DNA of 64,000 bases from Hyparrhenia diplandra (Eukaryota; Streptophyta; Magnoliopsida; Poales; Poaceae). The first letter of the stretch is position 1, and each line of letters begins with the position of its first letter. The translations under genes were made by a program, and so were the position numbers. The notes beneath the pieces were generated by a model that was given only the letters and a program-made list of their open reading frames with translations, made no database searches and had not been told where the DNA came from. The stretch covers positions 186,001-250,000 of the forward strand of contig JADLZK010006507.1 of assembly GCA_015847255.1 (NCBI GenBank), read 5' to 3'. Positions 44,768 to 55,050 of this stretch are shown in pieces.

Positions 44768-45924
44768 GAACAATATTATATCTGAACAAGCCACACTCGA
44801 CTTGATATATAGCACCTCTCCATTAAGTGAATAAATAATAGTGTTAGCAACATAGCATAGATAGACCAACATAGAAGAGGATGAGACAGCACAGGAAAAA
44901 GGAGGGCAAAAAATGTGGCGTGGGAATCTGAGACAGCAGGAAGGAGGCATACACACAATGCCTTGGCTACCGGGAGCTGCAAATCTTGATCTAGTGGTTC
45001 AACAACATCCTGGCCGCCGGGTCTCTGCGAGTCACTGAAGAGTGTGCACACTATAATGATGAGACCGTAGGGATGAGAATGGTTATCCAATCAGGCCGGC
45101 CACTGATGAGTGTGCACACCAGAATTTCGACTTGAGCCGGCGCTCGGCGAGTGGCCGCAGTCATTAGCTCTGCTGCTCAAACTAGGCTCCGGCGTGTTGT
45201 AGGCATCGAATCGAAACGAACCAGCAGCTGCTGGAGGTTTCGTGGTGAATTACAGAGTTTAGACATCGATCTCTGGTTCTGATGCCCAAACATCCACAAC
45301 CATAATGTCAAACTGCTTCATGATTGAAACTGCTGCTATTTTCTGAATTGCCAAACAAAATGTCATGTTATTTATTAGTACTATTCATTGATTTGATCTA
45401 CCCATTACCTCTACGATCCCTAACCAAGTTCCATCTGTCCTGCTGATAACAATAATGATGTGGTAGCAAAAACTGTATGATCCAATCTATTTACTTGTGT
45501 GGCACATATCAGCAACTTCCTACACAGGTAGCTTTGACAGGTTCAGATAACTTCAACAGGGTCATGTTGCCATATAAACTGATATCACAGTGAGATACAA
45601 GATGCAAGCAGGATCTCCCAAGACATAGTCCTAGCTGATTGTTCCTTCGTCGATGTATCTTTTGGTAGCAGCAATAGTTGTACTCTGGTTGAACAAATGA
45701 TTTCTCTGTTTACCTGTTGGTGTACGTAGGGTTCAGACCCAATTTTGCAGTCGAGATATACCACTATAGTTCTGCATCTAGAGTTGGTTCCCAAAGTGCA
45801 CTCTGTTTAAACTATAATCCTGTATTCTGGTATCCCCACAAACTTGTTTTCAATAAAGCAGGGCCAAGGTTGCCTTTGCTTCACAGATGTAATCAGACAC
45901 AAATTTTCGATTAAGCAGGGCCAA
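44768..45924 (+). ncRNA. candidate 21-PHAS precursor, unit 11 (no TATA)
   Basis: The leader begins at about 44768 directly after distal sequence of unit 10; CCAAT and TATA are absent. Site 44921-44942, phase start 44933. The body includes TCAATAAAGCAGGGCCAAGG near 45850 with AATAAA. Confidence 0.5.
44921..44942 (+). promoter_or_regulatory. miR2118-like target site, unit 11
   Basis: GGAATCTGAGACAGCAGGAA core. Confidence 0.5.
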
Positions 45925-46228
45925 GGTTATTGTGCCTCCAGTATGGTCGCGTCGACGATGATGGATCGGATCTGGCGTTGGCAGCTCAGTTGTCCATGAC
46001 GCTGTGGCTCTATGGAAATGATCGCAACAATCCACCGCATTGGGAAATCAAGAGCTTCGTCAACTACACGTCAAGAAACAACGCCAATATATTCAAGGTC
46101 TGTCCAAAGCAAAATATCACCGCACACATCCTAGTTGCCTCATCTAGCACATCTTGTTTGTCAATGCAAATTACATGTACCATCTCTGCTCAACTGTCCC
46201 ATATTGACAGCCTAGCTAGCACTCTGTA

Positions 46229-46529
46229 TGTTAGAGGAGTCAAGAGCCTATTGGGCCTTAGCCCATTAGGGTTAATCAGTGGCTTACTTAGGGGCCAAGT
46301 CAAACCTCTTTATATAATGAGAGGAGATGTATTGATCTATAATCAAGCAAGAGATTAAGAAGGAAAACCTTTCTCTCTTGCCGGCCGTGGGCAGAGCCCC
46401 GCAGCCGGCGTTCCCACCGCCCCAAACCCTAGCTGCCGCCATCTCGTGAACAGTACCCGCGGGTACTGTAGCAGTCGCCCAGCCCCCTCTTCCTCATCAA
46501 TTCCCCTCAGCCCATCCACGTCCATAACA
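46229..46529 (+). repeat. LTR 1 of the deleted element
   Basis: 301 bp, TGTTAGAGGAGTC...GTCCATAACA; includes a TATATAA box near 46311. Confidence 0.9.
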
Positions 46530-47582
46530 TTTTGGTATCAAAGCCGCGATCCGTGGGCTCTCTGCTTGCCATGGATTCTACGAAGGAAGCAAGGAGCTCG
46601 TGGTCCGCTATGGACGCCGCACAAGAGGCACGATGCAAGGAGAGCGGCTGGACCAGATCCTCGCCATGGCGGCGAAGATGGAGTCGGATTTGAAGGCGTT
46701 CAACGAGGATTGGAAGGCGGCGACGAGGCGCTTCGAATCGCTTCCACGCCTTTCGCTGCCGTTCGTAGCGGGTCCGTTTGCCCCGCCGAGCGATTGCAGC
46801 CAGCGCGGCTGCCTCATGGTGCGCCGGGCGGGGCACCACTCCATCTTCGCCGGAGGCGCCGTGTCCTCCCCTCAGATCCAGATCGCCGCCGCACAGCAGC
46901 CTCCATCTTCACGCCGGGCGGCGTTCCGTCTTCCTCGCCGATGTCGGAGCGCCGGCCGCAGCTACAGCGGCATTGCAGATGGCGCTAACGAGATGCGTGC
47001 CCGTCTGCGGCGGCGATCGCGAGCTGCTGCCGGGCGCGCCTCCTAGCGCGTCGCCGGGTGCGGGGAGATGCGCCGGCGATACATGAGGCGGCCTTGACGG
47101 CGATCAAACCTCAAAGGTGGGGCGCGACCAGCCGCCGGATGGCCACCCACAACCGCGCCGGCCCACAACTGCTTCAGTGCGGCAGGTTGTTTTTTCGCAG
47201 CCGGCGCACTCCGGCCTCGTGAGCGGCTACTCTTCGTCACCGGGCGGGACGGCGCCCCCGGGCGCTACCGCGTTTCGTTGTCGGCCGCGAGGTCGCTCTC
47301 CGCTCGGTCGCTGTTGCGACTAGTCCCGGCGGCCGTTCCGTGCAACCCTCTCGTCCGATGGTCTCCATGGGATCCAGCGGCTACACACGTGCAGATCCAA
47401 CGCGCGAAGGTGGTGCATTATCTTCAGTGTCAAAATTAAAGAGTTGCAATTTATTTTTGGTCAATAAGATAAGCCGAGATGTAAAAGGCTTGTTCTTAGG
47501 TGTTAAGTTAGTGTCTAGTGTCATCGTTAGTGTCATTGTTAGGTTGCAGCTCGAGGACGAGCTGCATGTCAGTGGGGAGTAG

Positions 47583-47879
47583 TGTTAGAGGAGTCAAGAG
47601 CCTATTGGGCCTTAGCCCATTAGGGTTATAATCAAAGGGCTTACTTAGGGGCCAAGTCAAACCTCTCTATATAATGAGAGGAGATGTATTGATGTATAAT
47701 CAAGCAAAAGATTAAGAAGGAAAACCTTTCTCTCTTGCCGACCGTGGCGAGCCCAGCGGCCGGCGTTCCGCCCCAAACCCTAGCTGCCGCCATCTCGTGA
47801 ACAGTACCCGCGGGTACTGTAGCAGTCGCCAACCCCCTCTTCCTCATCGATTCCCCTCAGCCCATCCACGTCCATAACA
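47583..47879 (+). repeat. LTR 2 of the deleted element
   Basis: 297 bp, direct repeat of LTR 1. Confidence 0.9.
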
Positions 47880-47887
47880 TTCCAAAT

Positions 47888-48200
47888 TGTTATGGGTGTG
47901 GATGGGCTGTAGGGGATCGAGGAGGGAGAGGGCAGCAGCAGTGGCGTGCTACAGTACCTGCGGTGCTACAGTGCCGCGGGTACTGTTCACAGGAAGCGGG
48001 CGGCTAGGGTTAGAGGGTTGGGAACGCCGCCGCGGGGTTTCACGCCGGCAAGAGAGAAGGGTTTTCCTTCTTAATCTCTTGCTTGATTATAGATTAATAC
48101 ATCTCCTCTCATTATATAGAGAGGTTTGACTTGGCCCCTAAGTAAGCCACTGATTAACCCTAATGGGCTAAGGCCCAATAGGCTCTTGACTCCTCTAACA
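47888..48200 (-). repeat. LTR 3, inverted
   Basis: 313 bp, TGTTATGGG...CCTCTAACA; reverse-complement copy, more diverged from LTR 1 and 2 in the GC-rich stretch, but sharing AATCAGTGGCTTAC with LTR 1 where LTR 2 differs. Confidence 0.9.
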
Positions 48201-48298
48201 CTGTAACTGGTGATTTATTCACCATAATTGCAGCTCAATGCTGCTAATAACAAAGTTTGCTCATCGTCACAGTCAAAAAAAAAAAAAAAAAAAAAAAA

Positions 48299-48760
48299 GG
48301 GTGGCCAATTCAATCCGGCCTGTGTAGAGTATGGACACTACACCTGCCACTAGAGTGGCAGCATACCGTAAGCGCAGACATTAGCAACTTGTTAGGCAGG
48401 GTACTTTTCCAAGTACGCATAACTTCTCGAGGGGAAGGAAGAAATCAAGAAGGCAAAATCACTGAATGTTGCCGCTAAATTGGCATCGGCGAGTTCTGGA
48501 TATCATTAGGCTGATCAGAGCGTCGAGGCAGACGTTCATTTGACTTAACCAATCCAATTAATAACAGGGTGCCGTGAAACACGTCTGAGGATTTAGCTGA
48601 TACCTAATAATATTCACTGAAATACATTTCAGGCTAAAAAAGTTGTGTATCTAAGATTGCAAATTATAGATCCACAAATTAAAAAGCAACTTTATTGTGA
48701 AGCAGAGGCGTGACAGGGATGTCCAATACAGGACACCTTTACTGAGATATAGTATCTCCA
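48299..48760 (+). ncRNA. distal part of an array unit without its 5' end
   Basis: GGCCAATTCAATCCGGCC, then sequence shared with 50030-50350 and 58060-59050 (AAATTGGCATCGGC, GGATTTAGCTGATACCTAAT). Trigger site and promoter are missing. Confidence 0.45.
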
Positions 48761-48892
48761 ACTATTTGATTAATGTAATTTCAGCAAGTAAGTTCTATTT
48801 TTTTTGCCATTCAATCTGACTTGATGGGTGGCTCGTGTCTTTTCTAACGACAACAAATATTTCTCATAAATTAGACATAAATTAGTTACCTA

Positions 48893-48929
48893 CCAATCAA
48901 TAAAATCTATCTGGATGCCAGTATAAATA
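48893..48929 (+). promoter_or_regulatory. CCAAT-TATA core promoter, unit 12
   Basis: CCAAT at 48893, TATAAATA at 48922, 29 bp apart. Confidence 0.65.
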
Positions 48930-49000
48930 TGGCATCACACTTCCTGGACATATTAGTGTCAGTGGATGGGAGAACCGGAAAATAAGAAAAACACGAAGCA

Positions 49001-49022
49001 TAGGAATTTGAGACATCGAGAA
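49001..49022 (+). promoter_or_regulatory. miR2118-like target site, unit 12
   Basis: GGAATTTGAGACATCGAGAA core preceded by TA; 19 of 22 bases pair with the miR2118a-type isoform (UUCUCGAUG start) as remembered. Confidence 0.7.
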
Positions 49023-49195
49023 TATGCTGATTTAAAAGAGAGTGCTGCCACTCCGGATCCTGTCACCAGCTGCCCGGCCGGCCACTGGCTAGACGACCAA
49101 CCTGTTGTAAACATCGGGGCTGGAGCTCCACCATGTTGTCATGGGAACCACTAACCAAACATTCTTTTCCTCATCCTTATGACCACTCACTCTTA

Positions 49196-49323
49196 GGGCT
49201 CGTTCGGTTCCATAGCTCAGGAACCATTCCACGGCCGGAATGACCCGGAATCGTTCCCTCCGGAGAGGGGGCAGGATCCGTTCCGTGTCTGTTCCGGGTG
49301 GAACGGTGGCTGCCGAACGGGCC
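49196..49323. mobile_element. Tourist-like (PIF/Harbinger) MITE
   Basis: 128 bp; ends GGGCTCGTTCGGTTCC and GGCTGCCGAACGGGCC are imperfect inverted repeats flanked by TTA (49193-49195, 49324-49326), the 3-bp duplication of this group. Confidence 0.75.
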
Positions 49324-49692
49324 TTAATTGGCTTGATTCCACCCGTTGGTAGTAGATGAGGCCACGTATAAACTAACCTTTATCTTTGAAAATGAGCACT
49401 CAGCTCAAGTTGCTCAAGCAGAAAGACAAGGTGATTGACAATGCTGCAGAACGCTGGTCTGTAAATCAATGTCATCGTCATAAACGAACCGGTTTAGCCT
49501 TTGGTAAACTAATAATTAAACACTACAATAATATGTGGACACTGGTCACACCCTTTTTACCAGTGTCCCCACTTCTATTTGATTAAATTACATTCGATAA
49601 GTACCTTATGTATTTTTACTATTCAATAATATATGGACACTGGTCACACCCTTTTTACCATTGCCATCGATGAAACCTATAGCATATTCCAG

Positions 49693-49700
49693 TATAAATA
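49693..49700 (+). promoter_or_regulatory. TATA box, unit 13
   Basis: TATAAATA; the CCAAT position reads CCATT, 35 bp upstream. Confidence 0.55.
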
Positions 49701-49721
49701 TAGCACGACACAATTGCTAAG

Positions 49722-50440
49722 CCTATACCTGCATCTGCCACTCACTGACGACATGATAGCACCTCTCCCTTTATCGAACATATTAGTGTGTCTTAGCATC
49801 AACAATAAGATGAGAGAAAATAAGAAATGAAGAAAAACATGAGGCATGGGAATTTGAGACATCGGGAATGTTGTAGTGTTGTAATGTTGTTTTTCATGAT
49901 TTGGCAATAGTACCACTAGATATACATATTACTAGAAGTATTCATTGAGGTCCACCTGTCGTCACGCTGTTAATTATAACGAGGTGGTAGCAGTTTCATC
50001 CACTCCCACACATACTTCATGAGGGGAATGAAGAAATCAAGACGGCAAACTCACTGAATGTCACTGAATGTCGCTGATCAGAGCGTCGAGGCAGACGTTT
50101 ATTTGACTTGACCAATCTAATTAATAACAGGGCGCCGTGAAACATATGTGAGGATTTAGCTGATACCTAATAATATTGGGTCACTGAAATTCATTTCAGG
50201 CTAAGCAGTAGTCAGACCCAGAACAAAAATTAAAGTTGTGTATCTAAGATTGCAAATTATAGATCCACAAATTAAAAAGCAAATTTATTGTGAAGCAGAG
50301 GCGTGACAGGGAAGTCAAATACTGGACACTTAACTGAGATAGTATCTCCACTATGTATTTTCGATAAGTAACTTATGTATTTTTACCATTCAAATTCTCT
50401 TTTTGGACAGCCCATATCTTTTCGATAAATGAGGCACAAA
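49722..50440 (+). ncRNA. candidate 21-PHAS precursor, unit 13
   Basis: Site 49847-49868, phase start 49859. Near-duplicate of unit 14 in leader and body (AATGTTGTAGTGTTGTAATG, TAGATATACATATTACTAGA). Confidence 0.6.
49847..49868 (+). promoter_or_regulatory. miR2118-like target site, unit 13
   Basis: GGAATTTGAGACATCGGGAA core; the 3' half matches the UUCCCGAUG isoform as remembered. Confidence 0.65.
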
Positions 50441-50484
50441 TTAGTTAGCTACCATTGCCATCGATGAAACCTATAGCGTCCCAG

Positions 50485-50492
50485 TATAAATA
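50485..50492 (+). promoter_or_regulatory. TATA box, unit 14
   Basis: TATAAATA; CCATT 33 bp upstream. Confidence 0.55.
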
Positions 50493-50515
50493 TATCACCA
50501 CACAATTGCTAAGCC

Positions 50516-51160
50516 TATACCTGCATCTGCCACTCACTCACGACATGAGAGCACTTCTCCTTTTATCGACAATAAGATATGAGAGAAAACATGAAATGAA
50601 AAAAAAAAAAAAACATGAGGCACGGGAATTTGAGACATCGGAAATGTTGTAGTGTTGTAATGTTGTTCTTCATGATCATGATTTGGCAATACTACCACTA
50701 GATATACATATTACTAGAAGTATTCATCCAGGTCCACATGTCGTCACGCTGTTAATTATATAGAGGTGGTAGCAGTTTCATCCACTTTCCACACATACTA
50801 AACGTGATTGGACAATGCGTGTGCACGCCATCAACAAGCTGATTTCGGATGAAATGGTCAAGGGCCTCACAGATCAAGATAGCATGGGCTTGCAGTTCTC
50901 TCTCAACCACTAGATCACAGAATCTGTTTGCTCACATGGGAAATATTGGCAACTTGTTAGGCAGTTAACTTTTACAGGGACGTACTACTTCAAATGGCCA
51001 CAGCATGCACTTGTTCCAAAACAACATGAGAAATTGAGAATGTTTGATCCCGATCTAAATCACCACATTCAGAATAGAGCAACATGAATAACAAACACTG
51101 CAGAGAGCCAATTATAATCAGAATCCTAGCTAATTCCTCACAAGAACCACAAAGACCCAT
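50516..51160 (+). ncRNA. candidate 21-PHAS precursor, unit 14
   Basis: Site 50623-50644, phase start 50635. Sister of unit 13. The body continues through CCACACATACTAAACGTGAT (50790), also in units 1, 15 and 19. Confidence 0.55.
50623..50644 (+). promoter_or_regulatory. miR2118-like target site, unit 14
   Basis: GGAATTTGAGACATCGGAAA core; one extra change (A for G) near the 3' end compared with unit 13. Confidence 0.55.
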
Positions 51161-51529
51161 TATCTAAACAAAAACACCCTTCTATTTTTTTTCCTTCTCT
51201 TCGTCTTTCCTTCCCTTATTTCTCTCTGCTCCTTCTCTCTCTACCGCACGCAATTTACCTCCAGATCGAGTGGTCTGTCAGCTAGTGAGTTAAACTAATA
51301 TATACTACAATAATATATGGGCACTAGTTCCATTCTTTTTTAGGAGTATGCTCACCTGTTTGATCAAGGTACTTTCATTAAGTACCTTATGTACTTTTAG
51401 CTATATCTTCTCCAACCACCAGAAACTTTTCTCATAAATTAGGCACAAATAAGTTTTTTTTTTTTTTGAAAACTTAGGCACAAATAAGTTACCTAGCTTT
51501 TCCACCGATGAAACCAGTAGGAATGCCAG

Positions 51530-51537
51530 TATAAATT
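51530..51537 (+). promoter_or_regulatory. TATA box, unit 15
   Basis: TATAAATT; no CCAAT at the usual place. Confidence 0.45.
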
Positions 51538-51559
51538 TGGCACCACACACTTGCTGATA

Positions 51560-52480
51560 CTGTACATGTGTTTGCCACACCACACACTTGCGCGCTGATT
51601 CTTTTAGCTTAACATAATACTAGTGTGTTAGCATCAACAAACAAGATGACGAGAGTGACATGGGAATTGAGGTGTCAGGAAAGGGGACAGCGTGGAACTC
51701 AACCTGAGCTTTGCCATTTCAAAACATCTATCTGGCACCGTTACTTATTAACTATGGTGCCAACGATATAGCAATATCCTGTCCGCTGGCAGATCTCTCC
51801 GGATCAAAGTTGAACTTATACGAGACTAGTTGGAGAGATCAGGAGTTTGAGATTGGTTATCCAGTATGCTCCATATTGCCATTGGAAAATCCCCACGCTG
51901 TAGAGAGTGCCAACACAATGGTTACAATGGCTCTTTGCAAGAGGCACTGGTATTGTAGAGGATACTGCGACTGCCACAGGTGTGGCACCGTAGGGTGCTC
52001 AACTGCTCCGTGATCCAAAAAATATGTAGTGTTGTAGTGCTGATGTTTCCAAATTGGCAACACAATCACCATATATATATATATTACTATTATTTTTCAT
52101 GCACTGGTCATACCTATACGATTCTTCCCAGTTCCATCTGTCGTGCTGTTAATGAGAAAGATGTGATAGCAGTTTCATTCAGTCATAATGCTACCCACTT
52201 CTCACTCATACTAAACGTGATTACACAATGCATGCACATGTTCCAAAACAACATGGGAGAAATTGAGAATGTTTCATCCCAGTCTAAATCAGCACATACA
52301 GAACAGAGCAGCATGAATCACAAACACTACAGAGACCAGTTATGATCAGAACCACAAATTAGGCAAAATTGGCAAACCTGAACGAAATGTTTCCACTAGT
52401 TTGCTCATGATCAAAATGCCTGCAAATGTCTGGTCAGCATCATTCATATTATCATCATGCAATATTCTTTTACATTCTGC
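51560..52480 (+). ncRNA. candidate 21-PHAS precursor, unit 15 (site with 1-nt deletion)
   Basis: Site 51661-51681 lacks one T of the TTT run; if cut at the equivalent place, phase start would be 51672. The body has GATTGGTTATCCAGTATGC at 51851 and CATACTAAACGTGATTAC near 52207. Confidence 0.5.
51661..51681 (+). promoter_or_regulatory. miR2118-like target site, unit 15
   Basis: GGAATTGAGGTGTCAGGAA core; a one-base bulge and a changed CA-to-TG step. Confidence 0.4.
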
Positions 52481-53100
52481 CACAAATTATAGTCTATATT
52501 GAAAGCTATTTGATTGGATGCTCATGTCTCACTTTGATTTCAGGTCTCTTTTAAGACTCTACTTCTCTGGCATCAAGTCCCGCCATAAAAGTTCTTCTTT
52601 GAGACCACATGTTAGTGGGAGCTTCATACAAGATTGGTACTTCTAGGAAACTCTATATTGTGTCTGATATAAAATACTTTGACTGGCTTATTTTTGACAC
52701 ATAGGTTTTGTTGTCTATAAGGTCTTGTTATTATTGAAAGATCAAGCAAAAAGAATATTTCATTTCTTATGTCTGATTCAAATGTAGGAACTGCTTGTGT
52801 ATTTGCTTTTCTCTTGTAGTTAACAACGACACTTTTGTGCTGATGACTTTGTTCAATAGGTGGTTGGGAGTGCAGCTTAATCCTCATTTTATGGGAGTTG
52901 ACCTCAAGTATGTAAGCAATTTCTTTCCTGTGGTTTGCCTAGCATATGGGGTATTGATGATCGAAATTTTGAAATAGGAAAGAGTTGCCAAGAGAGATTT
53001 GTTAACGGTTGATTGGTGTAAGACCATGATTCAATTACTACCTGTTTGACCCTTTACCAAATCCATAGTCCATAAAGCAGTCAACCCATACCTGATACTT
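52481..53100 (+). pseudogene. delta-14 sterol reductase exon fragments
   Basis: The plus strand has GSFIQDWYF near 52616-52645 and, after further sequence, an exon at about 52860-52909 (acceptor TTCAATAG, donor GTATGT) encoding WLGVQLNPHFMGVDLK. This pattern, a short aromatic segment and then GVQLNP..MGVDLK, resembles the plant FACKEL/ERG24 sterol reductases, multi-pass ER enzymes of sterol synthesis. Only short exons remain, with stops between them, so it is a non-functional fragment. The assignment rests on memory of the family. Confidence 0.5.
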
Positions 53101-53186
53101 TGCTCATGATAATTTTGTACCTGATAAACATTTCTGTATTTACACCGCAAAACTGTCTCACAAAGTAGGCATAAATGAGTTGTGTA

Positions 53187-53215
53187 CCAATCATCAAAAC
53201 CCATCTCAATAAATA
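53187..53215 (+). promoter_or_regulatory. CCAAT and AATAAATA, unit 16
   Basis: CCAAT at 53187 and AATAAATATGG at 53208, 21 bp apart as in units 5 and 7. Confidence 0.5.
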
Positions 53216-53235
53216 TGGCACCACACACCCATGAA

Positions 53236-54440
53236 CAATACTATATCTGAACAAATATGAGAGAATGAGACAGACAAAACAAGAAAAGAAAAGAAAAGTC
53301 AAAACCTTGAGGCATGGGAATTTGAGGCACCAGGAAAGAGGCATACACTGATACTTACTCCTCTACTAGATGATGTGAGGATTACAGCCAGCATTTCAGA
53401 GCTAGTGGGGTTCAGAATGGTTCTCCAACCGGCGCCAAATGGCCGCTGGCCTGCCAATCATGCGACTGTCGAGTCTGGACACTACTGTTGCGACGTGAGA
53501 GACCTCGTCGTGGTAGTGGCAGCAGCCAGTGGCTTCAGGCATTAGCTTGCTCTGCTGCTCAAGCTAAGGCATAGGTCTAGTGTGTTGTGGTGGGCATGGA
53601 ACACAACCAGCAAGAGACTAGCAGAGTTTGGGGTCAGGTGTGTCTTTGCATATGGCTGGATCTTAATCTCATAGTTAGACTGATGTTTGGAGTTCAATCT
53701 CTAGTCCTGACACAAACATCGACATCGGTAGTGTCCACGGTTCTCTGTCATGAAGCAGTTAGACACAAACTTCAACAGGAATATGTTACTATATGAACTG
53801 ATATAACAGTGAGATAAAACAATCGAATGATTTCTCGGTTTACCTGTTGGTTTATGGTTCAGACCCAATTTTCCAGACGAGATATGCTACTAGTTCTGCA
53901 TCTAAACCCAGTTCAACCCAGTTCCACTCAATCCCCCATCCAAACACGGATTTATCTGGGTCGGACCCGTTCCATCTCACCAAAACCCTCAAACCGAACA
54001 CATTATTAGAGAAGGCAATAGAGAGGCTGTTTGACAAGTTTTTCTCCCAAAATAGCTAAATCAGGTCTTATGGAGAGATTTCGACCATGTCATGGAGATG
54101 CTCTAACCAAGCTAATTAATAACTGGCTGCTGTGAAACACTTGAAGAGGAATTACCTAATATTCAATGAAATCCATTTCAGGCTAAACCGGCGCACAGAC
54201 CCAGCACAAAAAAAAAATGTGTATGTAAAACTGCAAATTATAGATGCACAAATTAAAAGCAACTTTATTATGAAGCAGAGGAGGTGCAATGACAGTCGGC
54301 AGGTAAGTCATCAAATACTTGACAAGTTCACCTTAACTGCATCAGCATGATATCAATGGTGCTTCACGTCATACAAGCACTGGCTATGTAGCCGGGGTTT
54401 AAAATATATAGACAGGCGTTTTTTGTAAGTCATATTTTTT
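53236..54440 (+). ncRNA. candidate 21-PHAS precursor, unit 16 (uninterrupted reference for units 5 and 7)
   Basis: Site 53315-53336, phase start 53327. The body holds both intact target sequences into which the Copia elements inserted elsewhere: GGTGTGTCTTTGCATATGGC (53637) and GGACCCGTTCCATCTCACC (53963). Confidence 0.65.
53315..53336 (+). promoter_or_regulatory. miR2118-like target site, unit 16
   Basis: GGAATTTGAGGCACCAGGAA core, main type. Confidence 0.7.
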
Positions 54441-54651
54441 TTAAACACCACAAAATTAGCAGGGGCCGTGAGCCAATTTGCAGGTGGGCTAATAATTCGT
54501 TCAAAAAGATTAGGCCAGACAGACCTATTTTTCTTACTAGTTATTATTAAAATTTGTTTCGATAAATGGTCCAGATTTTTCCTAAACACCACAAAGGTAC
54601 CTCAGAATAAATGAGTTGTCAGCAAATCAATAAAACCTATATCATTGCCAC

Positions 54652-54659
54652 TATAAGTA
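54652..54659 (+). promoter_or_regulatory. TATA-like box, unit 17
   Basis: TATAAGTA; CAAAT (mutated CCAAT) 29 bp upstream at 54623. Confidence 0.5.
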
Positions 54660-54680
54660 TGGCACGACGCACTCATGAAC

Positions 54681-55045
54681 AATACTACTATATTTTTCAA
54701 CAAGCCACATATGGCCTTGATAGTGCATCTCCTTCCAGTCAATCTATATTAGTGTTTGCATATGAACAAATAAGAGGATGAGACAAACAGAACAAGACAA
54801 AAAAAGAAAAAAAAAACATGAGGCGTGGGAATTTGAGACACCAGGAAAGAGGCATACGCTGGCCTTCTATCAGTATGTCTCCGACTGCAACTCTGCATCC
54901 AATGGTTTAGGAGAGAATCACACCCAGCATTTCGAAGAGCATGGTTGATAAAGGTTATCCACAGTCGGAGCCAAGAATATGGCTGGTGGCCCGCCAATCC
55001 CATCCGCGTGGCACCACAATCTATCCGTATTGCTGTACCACGTGA
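54681..55045 (+). ncRNA. candidate 21-PHAS precursor, unit 17
   Basis: Site 54826-54847, phase start 54838. Sister of unit 8; a short body, because unit 18 follows within 350 bp. Confidence 0.55.
54826..54847 (+). promoter_or_regulatory. miR2118-like target site, unit 17
   Basis: GGAATTTGAGACACCAGGAA core. Confidence 0.6.
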
Positions 55046-55050
55046 GCCAC

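Larger units (their letters stand above)
46229..48200 (+). mobile_element. deleted LTR retrotransposon with an extra inverted LTR
   Basis: LTR 46229-46529, primer site TGGTATCAAAGCCGCGATCC (46533-46552), short internal region, purine tract 47571-47582, LTR 47583-47879, then 8 bp and a third LTR in reverse orientation (47888-48200). CTGTA lies directly outside the first and third LTRs (46224-46228, 48201-48205), whereas the second LTR is followed by TTCCA. No RT or integrase remains; a gag-like charged segment (LDQILAMAAKMESDLKAFNE) is at about 46630-46690. Confidence 0.88.
45925..48297 (+). other. inserted gene fragment ending in a poly-A run, itself hit by an LTR element
   Basis: Array homology stops near 45925 and resumes at about 48299. 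A possible exon at 45934-46097 (acceptor TGCCTCCAG/TATGG, donor AAG/GTCTGT) encodes DLALAAQLSMTLWLYGNDRN and HWEIKSFVNYTSRNNANIFK. A candidate next exon begins at 48230 after ATAATTGCAG. The block ends with about 25 A at 48273-48297. The gene family is not recognised. The retained GT...AG intron argues against a simple spliced retrocopy. Confidence 0.4.
48953..49620 (+). ncRNA. candidate 21-PHAS precursor, unit 12 (shortened leader)
   Basis: The leader is only about 50 nt because a segment present in unit 20 is deleted. Site 49001-49022, phase start 49013. A Tourist-like MITE lies in the body at 49196-49323. Confidence 0.55.

Noticed and set aside
20023..53344. Recurrent minus-strand hydrophobic ORFs of 60-110 codons (e.g. 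20023-20235, 32426-32773, 42809-43216, 53081-53344)
   Set aside because: They lie antisense across the promoter, leader and miR2118-like site of the repeated unit and recur because the DNA recurs; starts, stops and frames differ between copies.
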